Source: Rhizobium sp. FKL33
GTDB lineage: Bacteria; Pseudomonadota; Alphaproteobacteria; Rhizobiales; Rhizobiaceae
Length of the DNA stretch: 64,000 nt
Direction of reading: 5' to 3'
NCBI RefSeq assembly: GCF_005222915.1
Contig: NZ_STFX01000054.1
Coordinates: 231,166-295,165, forward strand
Under the pieces are notes generated by a model. It saw nothing but the letters and a program-made list of their open reading frames with translations, was not told where the DNA came from and searched no databases. Of the stretch, positions 1 to 9,861 are shown in pieces; within the stretch, counting starts at the first letter, position 1, and each line of letters starts with the position of its first letter. Both the position numbers and the translations under genes were made by a program.

Positions 1-497
1 ATTTCGGCGCGCGGGGTGAGAGCCGCGACGGAGTCGACCACGAGCACGTCGATCGCGCCCGAGCGCACCAGCGTGTCGGTGATTTCGAGCGCCTGTTCGC
101 CGGTGTCGGGCTGCGAGATCAGGAGGTTTTCCAGATCGACGCCCAGCTTGCGGGCATAGACGGGATCGAGCGCGTGTTCAGCGTCGACGAAGGCGCAAAT
201 GCCGCCCTTCTTCTGGGCTTCCGCGATGGTCTGCAGCGCCAAAGTCGTCTTACCGGAGCTTTCCGGGCCGTAAATTTCCACGATGCGGCCCTTGGGCAGG
301 CCGCCGATGCCGAGGGCGATATCGAGGCTCAGCGAGCCGGTCGAGACGGTTTCGATCTCGACGACATTCTCGTTCGAGCCCAGGCGCATGATCGAACCCT
401 TGCCGAAGGACCGTTCGATCTGGGACAGGGCCGCGTCCAGTGCCTTGCTTTTATCCACTGATTTTTCCTCTACGAGTCGCAATGTGTTCTGGGCCAT
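1..497 (-). CDS. recA: RecA recombinase, 5' part only
   Basis: The gene runs off the left edge; the first 165 residues are visible. RecA is the ATP-dependent strand-exchange protein of homologous recombination and the co-protease that triggers LexA cleavage in the SOS response. The N-terminal helix is followed by the core ATPase, with the Walker A loop GPESSGKTT at about residues 77-85, and then by [10 protein letters not shown] and the conserved [15 protein letters not shown] stretch, all typical RecA. The ATG at 497 was chosen because an AAAGGTGG Shine-Dalgarno sequence lies just upstream and the protein then begins [11 protein letters not shown] promoter with an SOS-type operator lies upstream, so the gene is probably DNA-damage inducible. 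It is divergent from psuK. Identity is certain; the C-terminal half is not in view. Confidence 0.98.
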   Translation of the reverse strand, partial: MAQNTLRLVEEKSVDKSKALDAALSQIERSFGKGSIMRLGSNENVVEIETVSTGSLSLDIALGIGGLPKGRIVEIYGPESSGKTTLALQTIAEAQKKGGICAFVDAEHALDPVYARKLGVDLENLLISQPDTGEQALEITDTLVRSGAIDVLVVDSVAALTPRAE

Positions 498-541
498 GTC
501 ATCCACCTTTAGGTTATCCGGGCTGGCGAAGCAATGCAGTG

Positions 542-570
542 TATGTACACGCTTTGTTCTATAGTTTCAA
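542..570 (-). promoter_or_regulatory. recA promoter with TTG-N11-CAA SOS operator
   Basis: On the minus strand TTGAAA (565-570) and TACATA (542-547) are separated by exactly 17 bases, a good sigma-70 type promoter pointing at recA. The sequence at 554-570 reads TTG-N11-CAA, the operator form described for Rhizobium etli recA, and it overlaps the -35 element as expected for a LexA-repressed promoter. GTTC motifs also occur at 556-559 and 571-574, but at 15-base spacing, not the GTTC-N7-GTTC spacing of other alphaproteobacterial SOS boxes. The assignment as a LexA site is an inference from this match and position. Confidence 0.7.
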
Positions 571-719
571 GTTCACATCAACCAATTGAAGAAAAATAGT
601 TTTCCTTCCTCTGTTCCTTTTTTGTTTTCACAGGTGTTTTCAAGGAGTTCCCATCGCGTCGGCGCTTGCGGCGGAGCGCGCGGAACGGCTAAGATGATTC
701 GAAAATCGGGGTATCGGGA

Positions 720-1661
720 ATGACGGCAATTCTGGCGCTCGGCGGCGCTCATATCGATCGGCGCGGACGTATTTCGGGCGAAACGGCGCCGGGCGCATCC
801 AATCCGGGTTCCTGGCGGGAAGAGGCCGGCGGCGGCGTGTTCAATGCGGCGCGCAATCTTGCACGGCTCGGGCATGCGGTGACGCTGATCTCGCCGCGCG
901 GCGGCGACGCCGAGGGCGAAGCGGTGGCGATCGCGGCGGAGGCGGCCGGCGTGATCGACAGGCCCTTCACCTTCCTCGACCGACGGACGCCGAGCTATAC
1001 GGCGATCCTCGAGCGCGACGGCAATCTGGTCATCGCGCTCGCCGACATGGAGCTTTACCGGCTGTTCTCCCCGCGCCGGCTGTCGGTGCGGACGGTGCGC
1101 GACGCGTTCGAGGCCACCGAAGCCGTGATCACCGACGCCAATCTGCCCGAGGAAACGCTGCTGCTGATCACGGCAACCGCCCGACGGCTCGGCAAGACGA
1201 CAGCGGCGATCGGCATTTCGCCCGCCAAGATCGTGCGCTTTTCCGAGGCGCTCGCCCATCTCGATTTCCTGTTCATGAACGAGGCGGAAGCCAAGGCCCT
1301 GTCGGGCCAGGAGGTCGAGGATTTCAGGCGTTGGCCTGAGATCATGACCGCGCTCGGCCTCCAAGGCGGCGCGATCACCCGCGGCGGCCACGAAGCGGTG
1401 GCGTGGATAGGCGGCAAGAGCGCCTGCCTCGCCCCTCCGGCGCTCGCCTCGATCGGCGATGTCACGGGCGCGGGCGACGGCTTCGCTGCAGGCTTCCTGG
1501 ACGCGGCCCTGTCGGGCGCCCCACTGGAAGCCTGTCTCAGATCCGCCACCGCCTCGGCGCGCATCGCGCTCGAAAGTGAAATGGCAGCTTCGGAAGCGCT
1601 GAGCCGGGCGCTGCTCGCCGCCACCCTCGCCCTTGTGCCGGAAGCGGAAATATTGTTGTAA
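720..1661 (+). CDS. psuK: PfkB-family kinase, probable pseudouridine kinase
   Basis: A 313-residue ribokinase/PfkB-fold sugar kinase. The first PfkB signature lies near residues 37-51 (GGGVFNAARNLARLG) and the second at 247-255 (DVTGAGDGF), where Asp253 is the expected catalytic base. PfkB members phosphorylate many sugars and nucleosides; the pseudouridine assignment comes from the next gene, psuG, 30 bases downstream on the same strand. In that pathway PsuK makes pseudouridine 5'-phosphate and PsuG splits it into uracil and ribose 5-phosphate. The length equals that of E. coli PsuK as I recall it. The ATG at 720 has only a weak purine-rich ribosome-binding site. Family is certain; substrate is inferred from context. 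Confidence 0.88.
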   Translation: MTAILALGGAHIDRRGRISGETAPGASNPGSWREEAGGGVFNAARNLARLGHAVTLISPRGGDAEGEAVAIAAEAAGVIDRPFTFLDRRTPSYTAILERDGNLVIALADMELYRLFSPRRLSVRTVRDAFEATEAVITDANLPEETLLLITATARRLGKTTAAIGISPAKIVRFSEALAHLDFLFMNEAEAKALSGQEVEDFRRWPEIMTALGLQGGAITRGGHEAVAWIGGKSACLAPPALASIGDVTGAGDGFAAGFLDAALSGAPLEACLRSATASARIALESEMAASEALSRALLAATLALVPEAEILL

Positions 1662-1691
1662 CTCGCTTTTAGAAACCAGTCAGGAAAGACC

Positions 1692-2609
<918 letters not shown>

Positions 2610-2622
2610 GGACATGTCAGTC

Positions 2623-2653
2623 ACGCGCAGCCGCGTCGAGCGTGGCTGCGCGT
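2623..2653 (+). terminator. Hairpin after psuG
   Basis: ACGCGCAGCC (2623-2632) and GGCTGCGCGT (2644-2653) form a perfect 10-bp stem with an 11-base loop, 14 bases after the psuG stop. No U-tract follows, so this is either a weak intrinsic terminator or an RNA 3'-end stabilising structure. Confidence 0.5.
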
Positions 2654-2758
2654 CCGTCCGGAGCGGATTGCGACCAATCAGAAAAATTGAAGCTTCGTTG
2701 ACGCTTTGCTGAAGTTCGCGTACAGATGAGGAACGTTTAGCGAACACGTGGAGCTCGC

Positions 2759-3190
2759 ATGTCCCTCGACCGCCGAATTTCCCTCATTACGCTGGGCGTC
2801 GAAGACGTGGCGCGCTCCACCGCCTTCTATGAAAGGCTCGGCTGGACCAAGTCCGAAGCCAGTCAGGACGCCATCACGTTCATCCAGTTGAAGGGCGTGA
2901 CGCTGGCGCTTTTCGCGCGGCAGTCGCTGGCCGAAGACGCTCATGTCGAAAACACCGCGCCGGGCTTTTCCGGCGTCACGCTCGCGCATAATGTCACGAG
3001 CGAGCGGGGCGTCGACGCCGTCTACAAATTCGCCCTGTCCTGCGGGGCGACGCCGGTAAAGGACCCGGAGAAAGTGTTCTGGGGTGGTTACTCCGGCTAT
3101 TTCGCCGATCCCGACGGACATTTGTGGGAAGTGGCATATAACCCCTTCGTCAAGATGGACGCCGAGGGACATCTCATTCTCGACGCCTGA
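2759..3190 (+). CDS. VOC-superfamily (glyoxalase-like) protein
   Basis: A 143-residue vicinal-oxygen-chelate protein. The opening beta-alpha module ends in STAFYERLGW and the C-terminal module holds DPDGHLWEVAYNPF, the usual position of a metal-ligand glutamate. VOC proteins include glyoxalases, fosfomycin-resistance enzymes and dioxygenases; nothing here selects one of these reactions. The ATG at 2759 follows a GGAG ribosome-binding site. It stands alone between psuG and a convergent small secreted protein gene that ends 10 bases away. Confidence 0.85.
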   Translation: MSLDRRISLITLGVEDVARSTAFYERLGWTKSEASQDAITFIQLKGVTLALFARQSLAEDAHVENTAPGFSGVTLAHNVTSERGVDAVYKFALSCGATPVKDPEKVFWGGYSGYFADPDGHLWEVAYNPFVKMDAEGHLILDA

Positions 3191-3200
3191 AATCTTCCTA

Positions 3201-3518
3201 TCAGAAACAGAAGGGTTCGCCCGGATCGCAATCGGCCGGCACGCAGTGGCGGACCCGGCAAGCCTTCGTATCGGCGGCCGGGATGCTCATCGTTTCCGCC
3301 ATCTGGCGATTGCCGCAGGAGGAGACCGAACTGACATACCGGTCGTAGAGCGTCAATCCCGGCTTGTTGCGCGAGGGATAGCGAATGATGGCGGCGCCAT
3401 TCTCCTCGACGATCCGTTGCAGGCTTTCGCAGCTGTGCTGGAGCGCGTTCACCCGCACAGGATCGGCAAGCGCAGAGGTCGGTAAAATCAAAAGAGCGGC
3501 GAGAATAGTTGCGCGCAT
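3201..3518 (-). CDS. Small secreted cysteine-containing protein, unknown function
   Basis: A 105-residue protein beginning MRATILAALLILPTSALA, a clear Sec signal peptide with a likely cleavage after ALA. The mature part of about 87 residues has six cysteines, including a C-terminal cluster ending DPGEPFCF, which suggests disulfide bonding in the periplasm. I do not recognise the family. The start at 3518 was preferred over an upstream ATG at 3572 because GAAGGAG sits seven bases before it and the signal peptide then starts at residue 1. The gene is divergent from the CoA-binding protein gene and convergent with the VOC gene. Confidence 0.75.
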   Translation of the reverse strand: MRATILAALLILPTSALADPVRVNALQHSCESLQRIVEENGAAIIRYPSRNKPGLTLYDRYVSSVSSCGNRQMAETMSIPAADTKACRVRHCVPADCDPGEPFCF

Positions 3519-3586
3519 GGTCTTTTCTCCTTCGATCGCGACGCCTATGTCCTGACATCGACACGTCAACATCAGGAGGAACGGGC

Positions 3587-4015
3587 ATGAACCACGATTC
3601 TTACGATCCGAAAACCATTCGGGATGTGCTTGGTTCCGTAAAGACGATCGCCGTCGTGGGCGCCTCCGCCAATCCGGCGCGTCCCAGCTTCGGCGTCATG
3701 CGCTTCCTCATCGACAAGGGCTACAAGGTCATTCCCGTCAATCCAGGCCATGCCGGCGGCGAGATCTTGGGCCAGACCGTCCACGCCCGCCTCGCCGACA
3801 TTCCCGAACCGGTCGACATGGTCGACGTCTTCCGCGCCGCCGATCAATTGTCCGGCGTCATCGACGAGGCGCTGGCTCTCAGCCCCAGGCCCAAAACCAT
3901 CTGGGGCCAGCTGTCGGTGCGCGACGACAAGGCGGCGGAGAAGGCGGAAGCCGAAGGCGTGACGGTGATCATGGATCGTTGCCCGGCCATCGAATATCCG
4001 CGCCTGATGGGCTGA
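3587..4015 (+). CDS. CoA-binding (YccU-like) protein
   Basis: A 142-residue single-domain protein with the Rossmann-type CoA-binding fold of the YccU family. The nucleotide-binding loop AVVGASANPARPSFGVM lies near residues 24-40 and is followed by GYKVIPVNPGHAG, DIPEPVDMVDVFR, and the C-terminal VIMDRCPAIEYPRL that is characteristic of the family. The fold resembles the CoA-binding part of succinyl-CoA synthetase, but the role of these stand-alone proteins is not established. The ATG at 3587 follows a strong AGGAGGA; upstream in-frame starts lack one. It appears monocistronic. Confidence 0.9.
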   Translation: MNHDSYDPKTIRDVLGSVKTIAVVGASANPARPSFGVMRFLIDKGYKVIPVNPGHAGGEILGQTVHARLADIPEPVDMVDVFRAADQLSGVIDEALALSPRPKTIWGQLSVRDDKAAEKAEAEGVTVIMDRCPAIEYPRLMG

Positions 4016-4037
4016 CGCTTCGCCGCGCGCGCCGCGG

Positions 4038-4460
4038 TTACTCCGACAACATCATCGGCTGGGCGCGAAGCGCGTTCATGACCTCGGCGTTTTCGCAATA
4101 GTCGCGGTAGTGTTCAGAAATCGAGCCGTCGCCCAGATGCGAGCGACATTCTCCCTTGGCGCCGCATCGTGCGCAGGCCACCTGCATGTCGCGGAAATTG
4201 CGTGGATTGAATTCCCGGACGGCGTCGGGATCGATGTTGAGCGCCTTCATCAGCGCCAGCATTTCATCCGAACCATGCGGCCCCGCCTTGATGACGTCGA
4301 CCAGTTGCAGGGCCGTCATGCCGCAGTCATTGGCCACGTCTTCGAGATCCTGATAGCTCAGCCGGGCGATTTCCTCGAGTTGCGACGAAATCTGCACACG
4401 GTCCCGCCACCAGGCAGAGACCGTGTCGATGACCGCATGCGCGGCGAGTGGCATATTCAT
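4038..4460 (-). CDS. DUF6455-type protein
   Basis: A protein of about 140 residues with a helical N-terminal half (EEIARLSYQDLEDVANDCG) and a cysteine-rich C-terminal half containing CARCGAKGECRSHL and DYCENAEVM. The spacing of the cysteines resembles small metal-binding proteins found in Rhizobiales and Rhodobacterales that I associate with DUF6455; its function is not known. The start at 4460 has a GGGGGA element upstream; an in-frame ATG at 4499 is possible. It is convergent with the CoA-binding gene (22 bases apart). A MITE-like element begins about 90 bases upstream of its start. Confidence 0.7.
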   Translation of the reverse strand: MNMPLAAHAVIDTVSAWWRDRVQISSQLEEIARLSYQDLEDVANDCGMTALQLVDVIKAGPHGSDEMLALMKALNIDPDAVREFNPRNFRDMQVACARCGAKGECRSHLGDGSISEHYRDYCENAEVMNALRAQPMMLSE

Positions 4461-4551
4461 GGCGTCCCCCACAACAAAAGATGCAATGGGGGAGATCATC
4501 CGTCCGATTTCGGGACGGCGCATTGACATCGGTCAAGCGGCTCGGCGAGTT

Positions 4552-4823
4552 CTAGAGCGTATCTCAGCTTATCCGCCTCATTCTGCCGGATCAATTTCGG
4601 TCAGGATCAAGGCTTTTGGCGAGGGCGTACCCAGATGTACGGCGGAGCCAAAAGCCGAAGATAATGGCCGAAATTCATCCGGCCCGAAGGGTTGGTCGAA
4701 ACCGGGCGCCCGCGTCGTCGAAGAGCTTGGCCGTAGCATCAGCTACGACCAGCGCCCTTCTCCTCGCGGATCATCCCGGTTTGGACCAACAGAATGAGGC
4801 GGATAAGCTGAGATGCGCTCTAG
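4552..4823. mobile_element. 272-bp MITE-like element with 34-bp terminal inverted repeats
   Basis: The ends 4552-4585 and 4790-4823 are 34-base inverted repeats with one mismatch, and both finish in the palindrome CTAG, which could be a duplicated target. Inside are further nested dyads: 4586-4620 with 4647-4682 (imperfect), CGTAC/GTACG at 4626-4641, 4691-4706 with 4775-4790 (one mismatch), GGGCGC/GCGCCC at 4704-4709 and 4752-4757, and a CGTAGC/GCTACG hairpin at 4732-4747. No coding sequence fits. This organisation matches a non-autonomous palindromic repeat. The right end overlaps the stop codon of the following minus-strand gene. No second copy was noticed in the window. Confidence 0.75.
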
Positions 4824-5815
4824 CCTCGCCGGTAGAGTTCCTGCATGATGATGCGCTGGCTGATCGCCGCATCCTGGCGCGCGATGGCGTCGGCAAGGCC
4901 GGCATGATCCTTGAGACGCTCGGCGATGTCGAACATCATATTGGCGGCGAGAATATTGGTGCGGCATTCCTCGACCGGGTCCAATCCGCCATGATCGGGG
5001 AAGGTGTCGAAATAGATGGCCTTGTCGTAACCGATCCGCTCGAGTTCGATCAGAAGTTCAATCGTCTGAACGGGATGGACGGTTCCGATCATCAGGCCGT
5101 CGTCGCGCTTGCCGTAGCCGTCATTGAGGTGGACGCCGAGAATGCGGGAATGACGGGCCGCGAGGCTCGCGGCATGCGCCGGCATTTCGTCGGCGAACAG
5201 GACATGGGCGAAATCCAGCGTCACGCCGAGATTGGAGGCCCCTGCTTCGCGGATCGCGAGCAGCGTCGTGCCGATATCGGGCATCAGCGCGTAGGAGCGC
5301 GGCTCGTTCGGTTTGTATTCGATGGCGATGTCGCACGCCGAGTCATGGCCCGAGACCTCGATGAGCGCGGCGATCGTATCGTCCCACATCCGCTTGTAGT
5401 CGCCCTGGAAGGAATAGTCGAAACCGTCCTGCCCCATCCACAGCGTCATCAGCCCGCCGCCCATCTCGCGCACGGCGTCGATGCCGCGCTTGGTGAGATC
5501 GATCGCAGCGCGGCGGACGGCCTGGTCGGGATGGGTGAAGGCGCCGAGCTTGAAGCCGGGATCGGTGTAATAGCGCATGGCGCCGCCGTTCAGCGTGATG
5601 CCGAGATCATCCATGCGCGCTTTCAGTTCCGCTGCGGGCGCGTCGACGAAATGGTCGGGATAATTGAGGTCGGCGGCGTTCAGACCCTCGACGGTCGCGG
5701 CGCGCTCGATCAGGTCGAGCGTGGTGACGCGGTTCTTGCCCGGCCAATAGCGCGCGGCGTCCATCTTGAAGGCGTTGAGCCGCGCGGCGTAGTGTCTGGT
5801 CTTCGTGCTGGGCAT
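4820..5815 (-). CDS. TIM-barrel sugar isomerase/epimerase family protein
   Basis: A 331-residue protein of the xylose-isomerase-like/AP-endonuclease-2-like TIM-barrel superfamily. Metal-ligand and active-site stretches include MTLWMGQDGFDY (about 125-136), the strand IAIEYKPNEPRSY with its Glu ligand, GVTLDFAHVLFADE, LGVHLNDGYGKRDD, and KAIYFDTFPDHGGLDP near the C-terminus. These resemble keto-/aldose isomerases, but the substrate cannot be read from sequence. The ATG at 5815 sits behind a GGGGAGGGGAC run. The stop codon TAG is part of the CTAG end of the repeat element next door, so the natural C-terminus may have been altered by that insertion. No sugar transporter or regulator is adjacent. 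Confidence 0.85.
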   Translation of the reverse strand: MPSTKTRHYAARLNAFKMDAARYWPGKNRVTTLDLIERAATVEGLNAADLNYPDHFVDAPAAELKARMDDLGITLNGGAMRYYTDPGFKLGAFTHPDQAVRRAAIDLTKRGIDAVREMGGGLMTLWMGQDGFDYSFQGDYKRMWDDTIAALIEVSGHDSACDIAIEYKPNEPRSYALMPDIGTTLLAIREAGASNLGVTLDFAHVLFADEMPAHAASLAARHSRILGVHLNDGYGKRDDGLMIGTVHPVQTIELLIELERIGYDKAIYFDTFPDHGGLDPVEECRTNILAANMMFDIAERLKDHAGLADAIARQDAAISQRIIMQELYRRG

Positions 5816-5856
5816 GTCCCCTCCCCGGACGACGCCCCCGTCGATGCTTGATGCTG

Positions 5857-6993
5857 TCAGGCGGGGTCGGTCTTGTTGACGTTGATTTCTCCGAGCCTGC
5901 GGTTCACCGCCTGTTCGGCGCTGCCGCTACCGGGCTGGCCGGGTCCGGCTGCCGCGCGGGGGCTGTCGGCCAGAACGCCGCCGGCCTCGAGTTCCGCCTC
6001 CAGGAAGCTCGCGAAATCCGACGCCAGCCGATCCTGGTTGGATGCGGGCGCGGGCGTCGGAGACGGCAGGCTCGCCTGCGGGCGCGGCGCCGCGGCGGCC
6101 GGACGGGATGCGGGCGCGGTCTGCGCCTGGCGGGCGGCTTCGAGCTTGGCGGCAGCCTCGGCGCGCATCGCCTCCAGTCGGGCGTCGCTGGAGGTGTTTT
6201 CGATGCGAGGAGCCGGTGTCTCCGCTACGGGCGCGGACGGCGGCAGAACCCGGCTGCGGGCCTGTTCGAGAATGGCGTCGGCCTGGCTGGCTGTAGCGGG
6301 CGGAGAGGCCTGCGCGGCCTTCTGCGCCTGCGCGGCGCTCATCGACGACAAGGGCGCCTTGGCGCCGGCGAAGGGCTCGCGGCCCTCGTCATAGAGCATG
6401 GCGCCCATATTGGAGATGCGCGGCTCGACCGGTTTGGCGGGCGGCTGTTCGGCCTGCGAGGGCCGCGAAGCCGCAGCGGGCTGAACGGGCGGGGCGATGG
6501 CGGGCGTTGGTCTGGCGAGGGCTTCCCGCGGCTTCTCCGCTTGCGCGGCGGGCGGCGCGACGCGCGGCTCCTGCTGGCGCGGCGGCTCCACGCGGCGTTG
6601 GGGCTGCGGCGGCTGGATCTGAGGCTGGGGCTTCGGTTCGGCGGCGATCGCGGCGGGCGCCGGCGCTTGAAGCTGCTGCGCGATCTCTCCGGACAGGGGC
6701 CGGCCCGGAATGATTCCGGTTTCGATGACGATATCGGTCGGGCCGCCGATCATGATCAGATGTTCGGTGTCGTCGCGGCGGATCAGCACCAGGCGGCGCT
6801 TGGCGTCGACGGCTGCGGCGTCGAGCACGTGCAGCCGATGCTCGCGGGAGCGGCCGCCCTTGATGAACAAGGGAGAATTGCGCTTCTTGAGGAACATCAG
6901 AACGACAATGAAAGCGACGAACGCGAGAGCGACGCCGCCAATGGCGATCACCAGCCTCGGCGCGAGATCGGGCGCCAATCCATCCAGCATCAT
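5857..6993 (-). CDS. FliO-like membrane protein with long Pro/Ala-rich cytoplasmic tail
   Basis: A protein of about 378 residues. It has one N-terminal transmembrane helix (VIAIGGVALAFVAFIVVLMF), a short FliO-type domain (LHVLDAAAVDAKRRLVLIRRDDTEHLIMIGG, written here as consecutive parts around residue 60-95), and then a low-complexity tail of roughly 260 residues rich in Pro, Ala and Gln. FliO assists assembly of the flagellar export gate, but no flagellar gene is nearby, and proteins of this type sit next to cckA in many Rhizobiales, so a flagellar role is not assumed. The start at 6993 (ATG ATG) follows GGAAAGC. It is divergent from cckA and may share its promoter region. Confidence 0.8.
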   Translation of the reverse strand: MMLDGLAPDLAPRLVIAIGGVALAFVAFIVVLMFLKKRNSPLFIKGGRSREHRLHVLDAAAVDAKRRLVLIRRDDTEHLIMIGGPTDIVIETGIIPGRPLSGEIAQQLQAPAPAAIAAEPKPQPQIQPPQPQRRVEPPRQQEPRVAPPAAQAEKPREALARPTPAIAPPVQPAAASRPSQAEQPPAKPVEPRISNMGAMLYDEGREPFAGAKAPLSSMSAAQAQKAAQASPPATASQADAILEQARSRVLPPSAPVAETPAPRIENTSSDARLEAMRAEAAAKLEAARQAQTAPASRPAAAAPRPQASLPSPTPAPASNQDRLASDFASFLEAELEAGGVLADSPRAAAGPGQPGSGSAEQAVNRRLGEINVNKTDPA

Positions 6994-7255
6994 GCTTTCC
7001 TTTTCGTCCGAGATGCGTCGACCACAACACACTCATATGGGTCATTGAAGGCATTTTTCCGGATTGGCAAGTCAAATCCCATCTTATCCCTCGCCGCGAC
7101 GCGCCCAGCCAGCGCTCCCGTCAATCAACTGATGCAATAGAGTGGTGAATTAGTCCTGCGCGCGCTTTGTGGAACTGTTTCAACTTGATAAACATGAGTC
7201 GGCGCAATGCGCGTTGAGGCTCGGCCGGTCCGCCGGGGCGCATATCGAGGACTGG

Positions 7256-9853
7256 ATGACAAAAGCTAACGGGACGGCCGACCCTTACAGGCCGGTGGTG
7301 GTGAACGGACAGCGACCGGGAACGGCGCTTCGCCTCGTTCTGCTTGCGATGACCCTGGTGGCGGCGGCGGCGGCTTTCGTCTGGTTCCGGGACCAATTAG
7401 AGAATGAAATGGTGCTCGGCATTCTCGGCGTCCTCGCCATGGCCGGCATCTTCTTTCTGGTTTCCAGCATCGTCGGCTTTGTCGAGGTGATGCCGCAGAA
7501 CCGCTCCGACACCGTCTCGCGCGCCGTGCTCGACACCATGCCCGAAGGCGTGCTGATCACCGACCGCAAGGGTCGCGCCGTCTACGCCAACGCCGCCTAT
7601 GGCCGGTTGACCGGCGCCGATCCCGCGACCGGCCCTGTGACCATCGAACATCTGCTGTCGCGCAGCCGGGAATCCACGGAAGCGGTCTACCGGCTGACCA
7701 ACGGCCTCATCGAGGGCAAATCCGGTTACGAGGAATTCCGGCTCGCCCGGCCGCTCGGCCTGACTGTGTCCGACAATGAACCCGCCTGGTGGTACCGGCT
7801 GAAGGCGCGGCCCGTCGAAATCGACGACGAGCCCGGCGGTCCCTTCTTCCTCTGGGAGATCGCCGACACCACCGGCGAACGCAGCGAGCAGGAAAAGTAT
7901 TTCCGAGAATTGCAGAACGCCATCGACTATCTCGACCATGCGCCGGCCGGTTTCTTCTCCGCCGGCCGCAAGGGCGAGATCCTCTATCTCAACGCCACGC
8001 TCGCCGACTGGCTCGACATCGACCTGACGCGCTTCCGTCCGGGCTCTTTGTCGCTTCGCGACATCTGCGCCGGCGAAGGGCTGACGCGGCTAGAGACCAT
8101 TCATCCCGAACCGGGCCAGAACCGCACCGAGACGCTCGATCTCGATTTCCGCAAGCTCGACGGACGCACCGCGCCGGTGCGCATCATCCACCGCGTCTCC
8201 GCCGCCAAGGACGGCGCGCCGGGCGAAAGCCGCACCATCGTGCTCAAGCGCGTGCAGGACGAGGCCTCGTCGGAGAATTCGTCGGCGGCCCAGCGCTTCA
8301 ACCGGTTCTTCAACAACACGCCGATGGCGATCGCCTCGGTCGACGGCGCGGGCCGCATTCTCCGCACCAACACGCAGTTCATGAAACTGTTCACCGGCCT
8401 CAAGACGCCGGACGGCGAAGACGGCCAGGACCTGTTCTCGGTGGTGGCCGGAACAGAACGCGACAAACTCGCCGCAGCGCTGCAGGCCGCCAAGGATTTC
8501 AAGGCCGATATCGAACCCGTCGACGCCCGGCATCCGGCGGACGAGAGCCGGTACTTCCGCTTTTACGTCAACGCCGTGATCGACCAGTCCGACGAGGCGC
8601 CGGAAGAAGCGGCCATCGTCTACGCCGTGGAAACCACCCAGCAGCGGGCGCTGGAAACCCAGATGGCCCAGACGCAGAAGATGAATGCGGTGGGCACGCT
8701 GGCAGGCGGCATCGCGCATGACTTCAACAATGTGCTGACCGCCATCCTGCTTTCCTCCGACCATCTTCTGCTGCAGGCGCGGCAATCGGATTCCTCTTTC
8801 GCCGATCTCATGGAGATCAAGCGCAACGCCAACCGGGCCGCGGTGCTGGTGCGCCAGCTTCTGGCCTTCTCGCGCAAGCAGACGCTCAGGCCCGCTGTCA
8901 TCAATCTCACCGACGCCATCGGCGACCTGCGCATGCTGGTCACCCGCATGCTGTCGGGCACCAATGTGAAGCTCGAGATCGATTACGGCCGCGATCTCTG
9001 GCCGGTGAAGACGGACCTTTCCCAGTTCGAACAGGTGATGGTGAACCTGTCGGTCAACGCCCGCGACGCCATGCCCGGCGGCGGCACGCTGACGATCCGC
9101 ACGCGCAACATGCCGTCGTCCGAAGCCGCCGTCGCGCCCTTCCGGGGGCTGCCCGTCGAAGACTATGTGGTGATCGACGTGGTCGACACCGGCACCGGCA
9201 TCGCGCCCGATATCATGGACAAGATCTTCGAGCCCTTCTTCACCACCAAGGAAGTGGGCAAGGGCACGGGTCTCGGCCTGTCGATGGTCTACGGCATCAT
9301 CAAGCAGTCCGGCGGCTATGTGTTCCCGGAATCGGAAGTCGGCAAGGGCACGGTCTTCCACATCTTCCTGCCCCGGCACATCCCGCAGGAGGTTCCGGCC
9401 AGCGAAGCCGCTGCGAATTCCAATATCGCTGCGGCTCCCGCCGCCGCGCCTCAGCCTCCGCAGGAAGAACCTGATCTCACCGGCAATTCGGCGGTGGTGC
9501 TGCTGGTCGAGGACGAAGAAGCGGTGCGTCGCGGCGGCAAGCGCATGCTGGAAACACGCGGCTACACCGTCCACGAAGCAGGCTCCGGCGTGGAAGCGCT
9601 CGATATTCTCGACGAACTCGATGGTCAGGTCGATGTGGTCGTCTCCGACGTGGTGATGCCGGAGATGGACGGCCCGACGCTCTTGAAAGAGATCCGGCAG
9701 CGCTGGCCGGACATGAAGTTCGTCTTCGTGTCGGGTTTCGCCGAGGACGCCTTTGCGCGCAACCTGCCGGAAGGCTCGAAGTTCGGCTTCCTGCCCAAAC
9801 CCTTTTCGCTCAAGCAGCTCGCCACCACCGTGCGTGAAATGCTCGACAGCTGA
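7256..9853 (+). CDS. cckA: Hybrid histidine kinase CckA
   Basis: An 865-residue hybrid kinase/phosphatase that in alphaproteobacteria feeds phosphate through ChpT to CtrA and CpdR and so controls the cell cycle. Two transmembrane helices lie near residues 22-77. PAS-like domains start near 88, 217 and 345. The phospho-acceptor site [16 protein letters not shown] has His488. The ATPase domain contains [15 protein letters not shown] and [11 protein letters not shown]. The C-terminal receiver domain has acidic residues VEDEEAV and the acceptor Asp798 in [10 protein letters not shown]. The ATG at 7256 has a GAGG ribosome-binding site; an upstream in-frame ATG at 7169 does not. Closeness to recA and the FliO-like gene is as in other Rhizobiales. 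ChpT and CtrA are outside the window. Confidence 0.95.
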   Translation: MTKANGTADPYRPVVVNGQRPGTALRLVLLAMTLVAAAAAFVWFRDQLENEMVLGILGVLAMAGIFFLVSSIVGFVEVMPQNRSDTVSRAVLDTMPEGVLITDRKGRAVYANAAYGRLTGADPATGPVTIEHLLSRSRESTEAVYRLTNGLIEGKSGYEEFRLARPLGLTVSDNEPAWWYRLKARPVEIDDEPGGPFFLWEIADTTGERSEQEKYFRELQNAIDYLDHAPAGFFSAGRKGEILYLNATLADWLDIDLTRFRPGSLSLRDICAGEGLTRLETIHPEPGQNRTETLDLDFRKLDGRTAPVRIIHRVSAAKDGAPGESRTIVLKRVQDEASSENSSAAQRFNRFFNNTPMAIASVDGAGRILRTNTQFMKLFTGLKTPDGEDGQDLFSVVAGTERDKLAAALQAAKDFKADIEPVDARHPADESRYFRFYVNAVIDQSDEAPEEAAIVYAVETTQQRALETQMAQTQKMNAVGTLAGGIAHDFNNVLTAILLSSDHLLLQARQSDSSFADLMEIKRNANRAAVLVRQLLAFSRKQTLRPAVINLTDAIGDLRMLVTRMLSGTNVKLEIDYGRDLWPVKTDLSQFEQVMVNLSVNARDAMPGGGTLTIRTRNMPSSEAAVAPFRGLPVEDYVVIDVVDTGTGIAPDIMDKIFEPFFTTKEVGKGTGLGLSMVYGIIKQSGGYVFPESEVGKGTVFHIFLPRHIPQEVPASEAAANSNIAAAPAAAPQPPQEEPDLTGNSAVVLLVEDEEAVRRGGKRMLETRGYTVHEAGSGVEALDILDELDGQVDVVVSDVVMPEMDGPTLLKEIRQRWPDMKFVFVSGFAEDAFARNLPEGSKFGFLPKPFSLKQLATTVREMLDS

Positions 9854-9861
9854 GTGCCCGC

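Noticed and set aside
556-574. GTTC-N11-GTTC as a Rhodobacter-type SOS box at recA
   Set aside because: That operator needs a 7-base spacer. The TTG-N11-CAA reading fits the promoter better.
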